DNA of 10,487 nt from NCBI GenBank assembly GCA_012510865.1, contig JAAZHF010000254.1, forward strand, positions 1-10,487. Direction: 5' to 3'. Below, one piece after another: positions 1 through 6,854 of this stretch. A model generated the notes under the pieces. It searched no databases and was not told where the DNA came from. It was given only the letters and a program-made list of their open reading frames with translations. The position numbers and the translations under genes are program-made. Origin of the DNA: Gammaproteobacteria bacterium. GTDB taxonomy: Bacteria; Pseudomonadota; Gammaproteobacteria; Xanthomonadales; Xanthomonadaceae. The number at the start of each line of letters is the position of its first letter. The stretch's first letter is position 1.

Positions 1-1
1 C

Positions 2-298
2 ACCGTGGTGGCGCGCGCGAACCAGCGGCTCGAGGATGAGTGGACCCGGCATGGCAAGCGCGCGCAGTACGAGATGCTCGCCCCCCTGCTGGCCGAACGG
101 GCCGACGGCAGCGAGCTGCGCCGGCTCGCGGAGCGCACCGGCATCCGCGGCAACACGCTGGCGGTGCAGGCGCATCGCATGCGGCAACGCCTGCGATACC
201 TGGTGCGGCTGGAGCTGCTTGAGACCGTCGACGGCCCGGACCAGCTCGAGGAGGAGCTGACGGAACTGCGGCGCGCGCTCTCGGAGCGCGTCCAGTGA
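2..298 (+). CDS. C-terminal part of ECF-type sigma-70 family sigma factor (5' end outside window)
   Basis: Open reading frame running in from the left edge (98 codons visible) and ending at TGA 296-298. The visible part reads like the end of the sigma factors encoded beside Ser/Thr kinases in Planctomycetes, Acidobacteria and some Proteobacteria. It has a helical lead-in (ANQRLEDEWTRHGKRAQYEM), then a region 4 helix-turn-helix with the recognition-helix pattern LAERTGIRGNTLAVQAHRMR, then RLRYLVRLELLETV and an acidic tail. In that family the same positions read LGMSEGAVRVAVHRLRRRYRELLREEIAQTV. Region 4 binds the -35 element of target promoters. Region 2, which would confirm the class, lies outside the window. 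The stop codon overlaps the GTG start of the downstream kinase, so the two are almost certainly co-translated. By analogy with known kinase-linked ECF factors, the kinase may activate it by phosphorylation; this is inference. Any in-frame start at position 5 or 8 is only an internal codon. Confidence 0.82.
   Translation, partial: TVVARANQRLEDEWTRHGKRAQYEMLAPLLAERADGSELRRLAERTGIRGNTLAVQAHRMRQRLRYLVRLELLETVDGPDQLEEELTELRRALSERVQ
283..286 (+). promoter_or_regulatory. Ribosome binding site and 4-bp stop/start overlap for the kinase gene
   Basis: GGAG at 283-286 lies 8 nt before the GTG at 295. The start shares bases with the TGA of the sigma factor gene (GTGA, 295-298). This supports GTG 295 as the start and indicates translational coupling of the two genes. 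Confidence 0.6.
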
Positions 299-3200
299 GC
301 ACGGGCGATGGCGGCCGCGCCCACGCGGCGCGCGCCTCCCCGCCGTCCGCTCTGGCGCGCATCGCGCTGGGCCACAGCACCCACCCCGGGACGGGACCCA
401 CCGCCGGCGACAGCACCTGGCTGCTGCTCGACGACGACGGCCGCGGCCTCGAACTCGACCTGGAGGATCCCGCGCAGCGCGACTTCGGCGACTACGAGCT
501 GAAGGAGCGCATCGGCCGCGGCGGCATGGGCGTGGTCTATCGCGCGCACCAGCGCTCGCTCGACCGCGAGGTCGCGATCAAGCTGCTGGTGGACGGCTGC
601 TGGGCGTCGCCCGATTTCATCGAGGCGCTGCAGAGCGAGGCCCGCAACGCGGCGCGCCTGCAGCACCCCAGCATCGTCACCGTCCATGGCATCGGCGAGC
701 ACGGCGACCTCGTCTATTACGCCATGGCGCTGGTCGAGGGCGAGAGCCTGGCCCAGCGGCTGGCGCGCGAAGGCCCCCTGTCCACGCGGCAGGCGGCGGC
801 CTGCCTGCGCACGCTGGCCGAGGCGGTGGACTATGCGCACCGGCTCGGCGTGCTGCACCTCGACCTGAAGCCCGCGAACGTGATCCTTGGCAGCGACGGC
901 CTGCCGCGGGTCACCGACTTCGGCCTGGCGCGGCGCGTGGACCGCCAGAACGCCGTGGCCGGCAACAGCATCGCCGGCACGCCCGGGTACATGGCCCCCG
1001 AGCAGCTCTCGCCGGGCCAGGTGCTGGGGCCGGCGGCCGACGTCTGGGGCCTGGGGGCGACGCTCTACGAAGCACTGACCGGCCACGCCCCTTTCGAACG
1101 CAGCGGCATGCGCACGCTCGAGACCGCCCACCGCCGCGGACTGGTGCGCAATCCGCGCCGCTACCGGCCCCGGCTTCCGCGCGACCTCGAGGCGATCTGC
1201 CTGAAGTGCCTGCAGGAGGATCCGACGCGGCGCTATCCCAGCGCGCGCGCGCTCGCCGACGACCTCGGGCGATTCCTGGACGGACGCGAGGTCAAGGTGC
1301 GGCCGCTGGGCATGCTGGCCCGCACCGCGCGCTGGGCGCGCCGCGAGCGCAAGCTGGCGGCGATCTCGCTGTTCGCCGTCGCGGCGCTGGCGGCCGGGCT
1401 GGTCGCCACCAACCACATGCGCCGCGAGGCCGAGGCGGCAGCCGCGACCGCGCGCGCCAACCTCTGGACGCAGCGCCACGAAACCGGCTGGCGGCTGCTG
1501 CAGGAAGGCCGCGATTACCAGGTGCTCCCGCTGCTGGCGGAGAACCTGCGCGAGCAGGAGGAGGCGGGCGCCGACGCGGCGGCCGCGTCCGAACGGCTGC
1601 GCCTGCGCCTGATCCAGAGCCAGGCGCCGACCCTGCTGTCGGTCGTCGACGTCGGCGCGCCGGTGCATACGCTCGCGCTCAGCGGCGACGGCCGCTACGT
1701 CGCGCTGGGCCTGGGGCGGAACCGGGTCGCGCTGTACCAGGCGGTGGGCGGCGAGCTGCTGTGGCAGGTCGCGCTGGGTCCCAGCGCCGCCGAGGACGGC
1801 GACGACCAGCTGCGCCACATCCGCTTCAGCGCGGACGGCCATTGGCTGCTGGTGACCGAGCACGCGCCCGTCGTCCACGGCATCCCCGGCGCATCGACGC
1901 ATCGCCTGGCGGTCGCCGATGGCAGCCGGACGCCGCTCCCGGACCGGCCGGTGCTGCGCGACGCCTCGTACCAGGCGTGGAGCGACGACGGCCGCTTCGT
2001 GCTGCTGAGCGACAGGCGTTCGTGGATCCAGCTGTTCGAGGCGGAGGGCTGGCGGCCGCTCACGCCCAGGCGCGCGATGGACGTCCCCTGGCACCACGAC
2101 TGGATCATCGCCCGCGGGCCCGCGTTCGTGGCCATGCTCGACGGCGCCGCCGGGCTCCGCATCCTCGACCCGCGCACGCTGGACACGCGCCACCTCGTCC
2201 CCGCCGGCCCCGGCGCCGACCGCTTCGGCGCGTGGGCCGTGAGTCCGGACGGGCGCCACATCGCGGCCGGCCGCCTCTCCGGCGAGGTGCTGTTGCTCGA
2301 CGCGCAGTCGGGACGGCGGCGCATGCTCCTGCCCAGCCTGGCCCGCCCGGCCTGGCTGTCGTTCTCCGCCGACGGCGCGCGGCTGGCCGCGAGCTTCGCC
2401 AATGGCGACTTCTTCCTCCTCTCGATCCCGGAAGGGCGCGTGCTCGGCCGCGTCCGCAACGACGACCCGCTCTGGGGCCACCAGGTCGACTGCGGAGGAA
2501 CCGACCCGCAGCCGGAGCCGACCTGCCTTGCGCTGCTGATGCAGTTCGACCGCATCCGGCTCTGGTCGATCTCCGAGGGCGACTCCAGTGAAGGCGGGCT
2601 CGCCCGTGTGGCGCAGGTGGCGCCGGAGATCACCCATCCCTCGTTCCTGCCGCGATTCGCCAGCATGTTCGACCGCGAGCGGCAGCTGCTCGCGACCGGC
2701 GGCCAGGACGGCAGCCTGCGCATCTGGCACCTGCCGGACGCGCCGACGCTGCCGTGGCCGGCGCCGACGCAGCAGGAAGCGCGGCTGGACTTCGACGGAC
2801 GGCACGTGGTGGGCATCGACGGGAGCCGCGTCCAGGTGTTCGATCCGCGCGACGGCCGCCCGCTGTCGCCGCCGATGCGGGTTCCCGGCACGGTCGGATT
2901 CGCGGTGCTCGCGGCCGACGGCCGCAGCCTGGTCGCCAGCAGCGGGCCCGACCTGCACGTATTCGACTGGCGCCGGGGCGTCGAGCGCCTGCCTCCGCTG
3001 CGCCTGGGCGGCAGCCCCACGCACCTCGCGCTCGGCGGGGACGGGCCGGTCCTGGTCGCCCGCTGGCTCGATGCCGGCGCGGACGATTCCATGGGCGCCG
3101 TGCAGGCGTTCTCGCTCGCGGACGGCCGCGCGCTCGGCCCGCCCGTCATCGGACCCTATACCCGCGTCCAGGCCATCGACGGCGGGCGCGTGGTGCTCGG

Positions 3201-4578
3201 CGCCCGCGACGCGACCTGGGTCTTCGATGCCGGCGACCTGCGCCGTCCGCTGCTGCACCTGCCCGCCCCCGAAGGGATGCTGGTGATGCTCGAGTCCCAC
3301 GCCGCCGGGCGGGATGCGCTGGTGCAGTACCTGCAGGCGCCGCTCGCCCTGGACAACCGCCTGCGGTGGTGGTCGCTCGGTGACGGCGGGCACGAGCTGG
3401 CGTCGATGGAGCTGGCCGCGCGCGCCTACGACATCCGGCTGCGCGGCGCCGACGCGCGCGCGGCGATGAGCGGCACGCCCGGCTTCACCGCCTTCAACGA
3501 CGTCTCGCTGCTGCTCGACCCGGATGGCCGGACGCGGTCGATCGGCACGCCGCGCGGCGCGCGCCTCGTCCATGCGCAGGCTTTCAGTCCCGACGGCGCG
3601 ATCCTGGCGCAGGCGGTCTCCAGGGGCGTGCTGCTCGTCGACGCCGAGGACGGGCGGCCGCTGGGCGCGGTGCTCAAGCACTGGCTGCCGGGTCCCGACG
3701 CGATCTCGCAGCTGGCGTTCTCGCCGGACGGGCGCCAGCTCCTCGCGCGCACCTTCCTCGGCCGCTGGCTGCACTGGTCGCTCGAAGCCGACCCGCGGCC
3801 CGAGCCACTGGTGTCGGCGGAGGCGCAGCTGCTGTCGCCGGCCACCGCGAGCCGCTTCACCGGGCCGGGACCCGGGATCCTGGAAATGCTGCGCGGCCGT
3901 CCGGCCGGAGCGCGGCGCTTCGCGGGCGGGCTGCCGTTCTCGGCGAGCTCGTGCCTGCCGGCGGCGCCCGGGATCCCACCGCGGTCGCCGGGATTGCCGG
4001 GCCACGTCCTCGACCTCGGGCCCGTGTATTCGGCGCCGCTCCACCAGCACGCGCGCGCCACGCCGCAGGGCGATGGCCGATGCTGGGTACCGGCGGGTCC
4101 ACAGCGCCTTCTCGGCGTGGACTACGACCTACGCGGGGTGGTCGAACTGCGCCCCGGGAACGCGGCCGACGGAGGCACCGCGGCGCCGGGGTTCGAGCTT
4201 CCGGTACCCCGCGGGCGCTACGCCGGCGCCCACGTGCTCGGCTCGCTCGGGGCCCTGCTCCGCGTGCACGAGGCGCCGGTCGCGGACTTCGTCTTCCATT
4301 ACCGCGACGGAAGCAGCTCGCGCGTGCCGCTGCGCAGCGGCCCGGGAGCGGTGTACGTGCTGGGGGACGACTACCGGCCTCCGCCGGGACTGCGCACCGC
4401 CCTCCTCACCCGCTACGGCGAGGCCCTGTTCGCCGCCGGGCTGCCCAACCCGCATCCCGGACGCGAAGTGGCCGCGATCGGCGTGCGCTCCGACGGGCGG
4501 CTACCCGCGCCCTGGGGACTGACCGTGTTCGCGGTCACGATGGATCCCGCGACGCCGGGCCCGCCCGACGCCCGCTGA
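295..4578 (+). CDS. Membrane Ser/Thr protein kinase with WD40-like propeller and C-terminal beta-sandwich-like domain
   Basis: 1427-residue protein. After a polar N-terminal linker (1-66) comes a Hanks-type kinase domain (about 67-330): glycine loop GRGGMGVV (74-81), VAIK lysine K96, helix-C glutamate E115, catalytic loop HLDLKPAN (188-195, D190), DFG (208-210), APE (234-236) and DVWGLG (249-254). All residues needed for ATP transfer are present, but the HRD arginine is leucine. One transmembrane helix follows (about 354-373), then a charged helical linker (375-450). From about 457 to 1165 run many WD40-like blades with the motif FSPDG or close variants ([35 protein letters not shown]) and GSLRIWHL, long enough for about two seven-bladed propellers. 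A separate domain occupies about 1238-1417. The kinase should be cytoplasmic and the propeller periplasmic. It probably senses an envelope or extracellular cue and signals to the sigma factor encoded just upstream. The ligand is unknown. The GTG start is supported by the overlap and GGAG site. Confidence 0.92.
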   Translation: MSTGDGGRAHAARASPPSALARIALGHSTHPGTGPTAGDSTWLLLDDDGRGLELDLEDPAQRDFGDYELKERIGRGGMGVVYRAHQRSLDREVAIKLLVDGCWASPDFIEALQSEARNAARLQHPSIVTVHGIGEHGDLVYYAMALVEGESLAQRLAREGPLSTRQAAACLRTLAEAVDYAHRLGVLHLDLKPANVILGSDGLPRVTDFGLARRVDRQNAVAGNSIAGTPGYMAPEQLSPGQVLGPAADVWGLGATLYEALTGHAPFERSGMRTLETAHRRGLVRNPRRYRPRLPRDLEAICLKCLQEDPTRRYPSARALADDLGRFLDGREVKVRPLGMLARTARWARRERKLAAISLFAVAALAAGLVATNHMRREAEAAAATARANLWTQRHETGWRLLQEGRDYQVLPLLAENLREQEEAGADAAAASERLRLRLIQSQAPTLLSVVDVGAPVHTLALSGDGRYVALGLGRNRVALYQAVGGELLWQVALGPSAAEDGDDQLRHIRFSADGHWLLVTEHAPVVHGIPGASTHRLAVADGSRTPLPDRPVLRDASYQAWSDDGRFVLLSDRRSWIQLFEAEGWRPLTPRRAMDVPWHHDWIIARGPAFVAMLDGAAGLRILDPRTLDTRHLVPAGPGADRFGAWAVSPDGRHIAAGRLSGEVLLLDAQSGRRRMLLPSLARPAWLSFSADGARLAASFANGDFFLLSIPEGRVLGRVRNDDPLWGHQVDCGGTDPQPEPTCLALLMQFDRIRLWSISEGDSSEGGLARVAQVAPEITHPSFLPRFASMFDRERQLLATGGQDGSLRIWHLPDAPTLPWPAPTQQEARLDFDGRHVVGIDGSRVQVFDPRDGRPLSPPMRVPGTVGFAVLAADGRSLVASSGPDLHVFDWRRGVERLPPLRLGGSPTHLALGGDGPVLVARWLDAGADDSMGAVQAFSLADGRALGPPVIGPYTRVQAIDGGRVVLGARDATWVFDAGDLRRPLLHLPAPEGMLVMLESHAAGRDALVQYLQAPLALDNRLRWWSLGDGGHELASMELAARAYDIRLRGADARAAMSGTPGFTAFNDVSLLLDPDGRTRSIGTPRGARLVHAQAFSPDGAILAQAVSRGVLLVDAEDGRPLGAVLKHWLPGPDAISQLAFSPDGRQLLARTFLGRWLHWSLEADPRPEPLVSAEAQLLSPATASRFTGPGPGILEMLRGRPAGARRFAGGLPFSASSCLPAAPGIPPRSPGLPGHVLDLGPVYSAPLHQHARATPQGDGRCWVPAGPQRLLGVDYDLRGVVELRPGNAADGGTAAPGFELPVPRGRYAGAHVLGSLGALLRVHEAPVADFVFHYRDGSSSRVPLRSGPGAVYVLGDDYRPPPGLRTALLTRYGEALFAAGLPNPHPGREVAAIGVRSDGRLPAPWGLTVFAVTMDPATPGPPDAR

Positions 4579-4584
4579 CCGGAC

Positions 4585-4629
4585 CCGCGGCGCCGCCGGT
4601 GCTGCACAATGCACCCTGCCGCGGCGCCG
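4585..4629. repeat. 11-bp direct repeat forming an imperfect hairpin upstream of metK
   Basis: CCGCGGCGCCG occurs at 4585-4595 and again at 4619-4629. Because the units contain palindromes, 4589-4595 can pair with 4622-4628, and inside that GGTGC (4598-4602) can pair with GCACC (4611-4615) around the loop TGCACAAT. No T-tract follows, so it is not a standard intrinsic terminator for the kinase operon. It lies just upstream of a possible metK -10 box and could be an operator, an attenuating structure or chance in GC-rich DNA. Confidence 0.4.
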
Positions 4630-4631
4630 TG

Positions 4632-4637
4632 TATCAT
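4632..4637 (+). promoter_or_regulatory. Possible -10 box of a metK promoter
   Basis: TATCAT matches the sigma-70 -10 consensus at five of six positions and is the most AT-rich spot in the 100-bp gap before metK. No convincing -35 hexamer stands 16-18 bp upstream (the 17-bp position reads ATGCAC). It would give a leader of roughly 35 nt, too short for a riboswitch. Low confidence. Confidence 0.3.
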
Positions 4638-4678
4638 GCGCGCCCATCTCTCCATCCGAATCAAGGGATATAAGGCCG

Positions 4679-5890
4679 ATGTCCAGCACCCTCTTCACCT
4701 CCGAATCGGTCTCCGAAGGCCATCCGGACAAGATCGCTGACCAGATCTCCGACGCCGTCCTCGACGCCATCCTTGCCCAGGACAAGGGCGCGCGCGTGGC
4801 CTGCGAGACCATGGTGAAGACCGGCGTGGCGATCGTCGCCGGCGAGATCACCACCAGTGCGTGGATCGACCTCGAGGCCCTGACCCGCAAGGTGATCCTC
4901 GACATCGGCTACGACTCCAGCGACGTCGGCTTCGACGGCGCCACCTGCGGCGTGCTGAACCTGATCGGCAAGCAGAGCCCGCACATCGCGCAGGGCGTGG
5001 ACCGCAAGAAGCCTGAGGAGATGGGCGCCTGCGAGCTGGGCCTGATGTTCGGCTACGCCACCAACGAGACCTCGAGCTGCATGCCCGCGGCCATCCACTT
5101 GTCCCACCGCCTGGTGGAACAGCAGGCGAAGGTGCGCAAGAAGAAGAAGTCGCCGCTGCCGTGGCTGCGCCCCGACGCCAAGAGCCAGGTGACCCTGCGC
5201 TACGAGGATGGCGTGGCCGTCGCCATCGACGCCGTGGTCCTGTCCACGCAGCACGCCCCCGGGATCCGCCAGAAGGACCTGATCGAGGCGGTGCGCGAAG
5301 AGATCCTGAAGCCGGTGCTGCCCGCGAAGTGGCTGCACAGGGGCACCAAGTACCACATCAACCCGACCGGCAAGTTCGAGATCGGCGGCCCCGTGGGCGA
5401 CTGCGGCCTGACTGGCCGCAAGATCATCGTCGACACCTACGGCGGCTGGGCGCGGCACGGCGGCGGCGCGTTCTCGGGCAAGGACCCGTCGAAGGTCGAC
5501 CGCTCGGCCGCCTATGCGGCGCGCTACGTCGCCAAGAACGTCGTGGCCGCCGGGCTGGCCGACCGCTGCGAGGTGCAGCTGAGCTACGCCATCGGCGTGG
5601 CCGAGCCGACCTCGATCTCGGTCACCACCTTCGGCACCGGCAAGGTGTCCGACGCAGTGATCGAGAAGCTGATCCGCCGCCACTTCGACCTGCGCCCGTA
5701 CGGCATCATCCGGATGCTCGACCTGGTGCACCCGATATACCAGCGCACCGCGAGCTACGGCCACTTCGGCCGCAAGCCGCAGGACGTGGCCTACACCGAT
5801 GCCGCCGGCAAGGCCCACACCGCCACCGCCTTCTCCTGGGAGAAGACCGACAAGGCGGAGGAGCTGCGGAAGGCCGCCAGGCTCAAGTAG
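4679..5890 (+). CDS. metK: S-adenosylmethionine synthetase (methionine adenosyltransferase)
   Basis: 403 residues, full length for a xanthomonad MetK. The enzyme makes S-adenosylmethionine from methionine and ATP, releasing phosphate and pyrophosphate, in the cytoplasm as a homotetramer. Clear family motifs are the N-terminal [20 protein letters not shown] (6-25, with the ATP-binding His), [15 protein letters not shown] (87-101), [12 protein letters not shown] (161-172), the central [20 protein letters not shown] (227-246), [10 protein letters not shown] (247-256), the P-loop-like signature GGGAFSGKD (261-269), and [14 protein letters not shown] (274-287). The C-terminus reads [12 protein letters not shown], then [14 protein letters not shown]. 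One oddity: signature 1, normally [15 protein letters not shown], reads [15 protein letters not shown] here (116-130). The start is supported by AAGGG at 4663-4667 (11 nt away) or AAGG at 4672-4675 (only 3 nt away). It stands apart from the kinase operon and ends at a strong terminator. Confidence 0.97.
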   Translation: MSSTLFTSESVSEGHPDKIADQISDAVLDAILAQDKGARVACETMVKTGVAIVAGEITTSAWIDLEALTRKVILDIGYDSSDVGFDGATCGVLNLIGKQSPHIAQGVDRKKPEEMGACELGLMFGYATNETSSCMPAAIHLSHRLVEQQAKVRKKKKSPLPWLRPDAKSQVTLRYEDGVAVAIDAVVLSTQHAPGIRQKDLIEAVREEILKPVLPAKWLHRGTKYHINPTGKFEIGGPVGDCGLTGRKIIVDTYGGWARHGGGAFSGKDPSKVDRSAAYAARYVAKNVVAAGLADRCEVQLSYAIGVAEPTSISVTTFGTGKVSDAVIEKLIRRHFDLRPYGIIRMLDLVHPIYQRTASYGHFGRKPQDVAYTDAAGKAHTATAFSWEKTDKAEELRKAARLK

Positions 5891-5920
5891 GGCCCGGCAA
5901 GGCAGGGCAGCCGCCAGGGG

Positions 5921-5950
5921 AACGGGCCGCGACGCGGCCCGTTTCCGTTT
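5921..5950 (+). terminator. Intrinsic terminator after metK
   Basis: AACGGGCCGC (5921-5930) and GCGGCCCGTT (5934-5943) form a perfect 10-bp stem around the loop GAC, or 9 bp with a five-base loop. The T-containing tail TCCGTTT follows. It sits 30 bp past the metK stop and abuts the stop of the convergent dehydrogenase gene at 5950-5952. Read from the minus strand the stem is followed by CCCC, not a T-tract, so any effect on the opposite operon should be weaker. Confidence 0.85.
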
Positions 5951-6834
5951 CAGGCCTCGACGGCGGCGTTTCCGCGCGCGCTGGCGACCTCGCGCTCGGC
6001 CTGGGTGAAGCCGTACGCAGGCACGACCTGACCGGCTGGGTCGGCAACCTCGTTCCAGGCGGCGACCAGCCGTTCGCCGGCGTCGTCGCCGCCCCCCAGA
6101 TGGCGGCCCTGGCTGAGCGTCACCTGCGCCCGCGCGAAGTGCCCGCCGCCGGCGCAGACGATCGCGCGCGACGGCGCATCGTCGACCACCAGCGGCAGCA
6201 GCGCCGGGCTGACCAGCGCCGGATCGAGCACCGCCAGCTGGTCCTCCGGAAGGATGCCTTCCATCATCCGAGTGCGCGCGGTGGGCGCGAGGCAGTTGAC
6301 GCGGATGCCGTACCTGTCGCCCTCGATGGCCAGGGTCTGCATCAGCCCGACCAGCGCCATCTTCGCGGCACCGTAGTTGGCCTGCCCGAAGTTGCCCCAC
6401 AGCCCCGACGACGACGTGGTCAGGACGATGCGGCCGTGGCCCTGCGCGCGCATCGTTCCCCAGACCGCCTTGCAGCAGATCGCCGCCCCCATCAGGTGCA
6501 CGTTGACTACTTCGCGGAAGGCGTCCAGCTCCATCTTGCCGAAGCTCTTGTCGCGCAGGATCCCGGCATTGCTGACCAGGATGTCGATCCGGCCCCAGTC
6601 GTCCAGCACGCGCCCGGCCATCGCCGCGACCGCGGCTTCGTCGGTAACCGACGCCACGGCGGACACGGCGTCGCCTCCCGCCGCGCGGATCTCCGCGGCG
6701 ACTCCGGCGGCCTGTTCGGCGCCGAGGTCGTTGACCACCACCCGGGCACCCTTGCGGGCCAGGTACAGCGCGTGCTCGCGGCCCAGTCCGCCCCCCGCGC
6801 CCGTGACAATCGCGACTCGCCCCTTCAGCGGCAT
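5950..6834 (-). CDS. Short-chain dehydrogenase/reductase of the (3R)-hydroxyacyl-CoA dehydrogenase (MFE-2/HSD17B4-like) type
   Basis: 294 residues with a classical SDR Rossmann fold: cofactor motif TGAGGGLG (11-18), acidic residue D36 in VVVNDLG at the end of strand 2 (favouring NAD over NADP), SNAG (88-91), N111, catalytic serine most likely S141 in TTSSSG, and YGAAK with Y154 and K158. The stretch GLWGNFGQANYGAAK and LAIEGDRYGIRVNCLAP resemble the dehydrogenase unit of peroxisomal multifunctional enzyme 2 and its bacterial relatives, which oxidise (3R)-hydroxyacyl-CoA. An extension of about 70 residues after position 225 (GGGHFARAQVTLSQG) also fits that subfamily. The exact substrate is not shown. 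The chosen start MPLKGRVAIV has a strong purine-rich site (GGGGGAGGAAGG) just upstream; a longer frame from 6894 would add 20 residues lying inside the end of the upstream gene. It is the second gene of a minus-strand operon, 20 bp after the peptidase stop. Confidence 0.9.
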   Translation of the reverse strand: MPLKGRVAIVTGAGGGLGREHALYLARKGARVVVNDLGAEQAAGVAAEIRAAGGDAVSAVASVTDEAAVAAMAGRVLDDWGRIDILVSNAGILRDKSFGKMELDAFREVVNVHLMGAAICCKAVWGTMRAQGHGRIVLTTSSSGLWGNFGQANYGAAKMALVGLMQTLAIEGDRYGIRVNCLAPTARTRMMEGILPEDQLAVLDPALVSPALLPLVVDDAPSRAIVCAGGGHFARAQVTLSQGRHLGGGDDAGERLVAAWNEVADPAGQVVPAYGFTQAEREVASARGNAAVEA

Positions 6835-6854
6835 GCCCTTCCTCCCCCGGCCGG

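Noticed and set aside
1695..3149. 484-codon minus-strand open frame opposite the kinase propeller
   Set aside because: Composition (Ser/Arg/Pro-rich, no recognisable motif) is that of an antisense shadow in GC-rich DNA; the plus-strand frame carries clear WD40-like repeats.
4579..4678. SAM riboswitch in front of metK
   Set aside because: The gap is only 100 bp, the likely leader about 35 nt, and no SAM-class core motif is visible.
5134..5163. Lysine run RKKKKSP in MetK as a possible insertion
   Set aside because: From recollection, xanthomonad MetK proteins commonly carry a similar KKK segment before PWLRPDAK, so it is a lineage trait rather than an anomaly.
4661..6400. 579-codon minus-strand open frame across metK and the end of the dehydrogenase gene
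   Set aside because: It lies opposite a complete, recognisable metK and crosses the terminator; the protein is low-complexity Arg/Gly/Ala/Val/Leu-rich.
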